Below the pieces are notes generated by a model. The model saw nothing but the letters and a program-made list of their open reading frames with translations. It was not told the origin of the DNA and searched no databases. DNA of 64,000 nucleotides. It comes from Rhodospirillaceae bacterium (GTDB taxonomy: Bacteria; Pseudomonadota; Alphaproteobacteria; Dongiales; Dongiaceae). This document shows positions 63,486 through 64,000 of this stretch, piece by piece. A program made the position numbers and the translations under genes. The stretch lies in assembly GCA_008012315.1 (NCBI GenBank), contig SSEL01000011.1, positions 1-64,000 of the forward strand, written 5' to 3'. The first letter of the stretch is position 1, and each line of letters begins with the position of its first letter.

Positions 63486-64000
63486 TTACTTCGCGAGCTG
63501 GGCGTCGATCACGGATTTGAACACGTCAAAGGACCGGGCGCCTTCCAGCTTCTGATCGTTGATCAGGAAAGTTGGGGTCGAATTGACCTTGAACTTATCC
63601 TCGGCTTCCTTGCGAGAATTGATGATCTTTTCCTGCGCCGCTTTGTCGTTCAGGCATTGCTCGAACTTCGCCTGATCGATGCCGGCGGTCTTGGCAATAT
63701 TGGCCAGAGCCGCGGCTGAATCATCCACCAGCCAAGTGCTCTGCTGCTTGAACAGCAGATCCGTCATGCTGAGGAAACCGTCCTGCGGCAGGCAATGCGC
63801 GAGCAGGGAGGCCTGCAGGGCCGGGCGATTGAGCGGGAAGTCGCGCAAGACCAGTTTTACCTTGCCGGTATCGATATAGGCGCTCTTGATCTGCGGCAGA
63901 ATTTCTTCGTGAAAATGCGCGCAATGCGGGCAGCTTAGCGAATAATATTCGACGATTGTTACCGGGGCCTTTGCATCACCCATCACGATCTCATCAGGGC
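63486..64000 (-). CDS. DsbA-family thiol:disulfide oxidoreductase (N terminus outside the window)
   Basis: Thioredoxin-fold protein with active site SLSCPHCAHFHEEILP and the conserved cis-Pro region STPTFLINDQKLEG; the fold matches the DsbA/DSBA-like subfamily of BdbD/ScsC relatives. The frame continues past position 64000 (residues read ...PDEIVMGDAKAPVT), so the visible GTG/ATG at 63986/63983 are internal and the signal peptide is missing. It probably acts in the periplasm. It could be a partner of the DsbD-like protein at 42-44 kb. Confidence 0.9.
   Translation of the reverse strand, partial: PDEIVMGDAKAPVTIVEYYSLSCPHCAHFHEEILPQIKSAYIDTGKVKLVLRDFPLNRPALQASLLAHCLPQDGFLSMTDLLFKQQSTWLVDDSAAALANIAKTAGIDQAKFEQCLNDKAAQEKIINSRKEAEDKFKVNSTPTFLINDQKLEGARSFDVFKSVIDAQLAK

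Noticed and set aside
61389..63719. A plus-strand frame of 776 codons opposite smc
   Set aside because: Antisense shadow of the SMC gene, whose motifs are complete.

Overview
The window is about 64 kb of GC-rich chromosomal DNA, gene-dense, mostly housekeeping, with no phage, IS element, rRNA operon or CRISPR array that I can see. The gene set points to an aerobic alphaproteobacterium, most likely a Rhodospirillales-like lineage. The reasons are carA divergent from yqeY-dnaG-rpoD, an F0 operon separate from F1 with b and b' subunits, a coxB-ctaD-ctaB-coxF-ctaG-ctaE-DUF983-surf1 cluster, and a split gcvPA/gcvPB. The taxonomic call is inference from gene content; I ran no search.

Layout. 0-6.5 kb: carA (minus) with an unexpected N-terminal helix-turn-helix domain, then yqeY, dnaG, rpoD and a CAU tRNA (plus). 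6.5-12 kb: a minus-strand operon that begins with a SpoIIE-type phosphatase/anti-sigma kinase fusion and a STAS protein and continues into an Mla-type lipid transporter (permease, ATPase, MCE protein, lipoprotein). 12-17.4 kb: an MHS-type MFS transporter, the ABC-F protein EttA and an aromatic-type FAD monooxygenase. 17.5-23.3 kb: a minus-strand C1/corrinoid cluster (DUF1638 protein, virulence-factor-family protein, MetV-like, MetF-like, methyl-H4folate:corrinoid methyltransferase, RACo-like activator). 23.6-25.4 kb: a molybdoenzyme, an exported glutathione peroxidase and a TPR gene interrupted by an in-frame TAG. 25.4-29.1 kb: a membrane ferredoxin-adenylate cyclase, a DUF1289 protein and TldD.

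29.7-41.3 kb holds the aa3-type cytochrome oxidase and its assembly genes (heme O synthase, CtaG, SURF1), followed by an M32 carboxypeptidase, thrC, an M16 protease and an acetyltransferase. 41.4-49.1 kb: yqgE, a DsbD-like thiol transporter, a peroxiredoxin, recQ, then rnhA, thrB and ispH on the minus strand. 49.5-57.1 kb: a double-CDGSH protein, a lipoprotein and a glycine-riboswitch-led gcvT-gcvH-gcvPA-gcvPB operon with an isochorismatase-like hydrolase and a class V aminotransferase downstream. 57.2-64 kb: the F0 ATP synthase operon, smc and the edge of a DsbA-like gene.

Most unusual signals: (1) a 135-bp repeat in two copies (17.4 and 49.3 kb) that can fold as four abutting stems, shows a compensatory base change between copies, and at 17.4 kb supplies the stop codons of both convergent flanking genes; (2) the HTH-CarA fusion with three 10-bp-phased repeats directly upstream; (3) a complete partner-switching module built into an Mla transporter operon; (4) an acetogen-like corrinoid methyl-transfer cluster in an aerobic-looking genome; (5) a TPR gene whose last 35 codons lie beyond a TAG.
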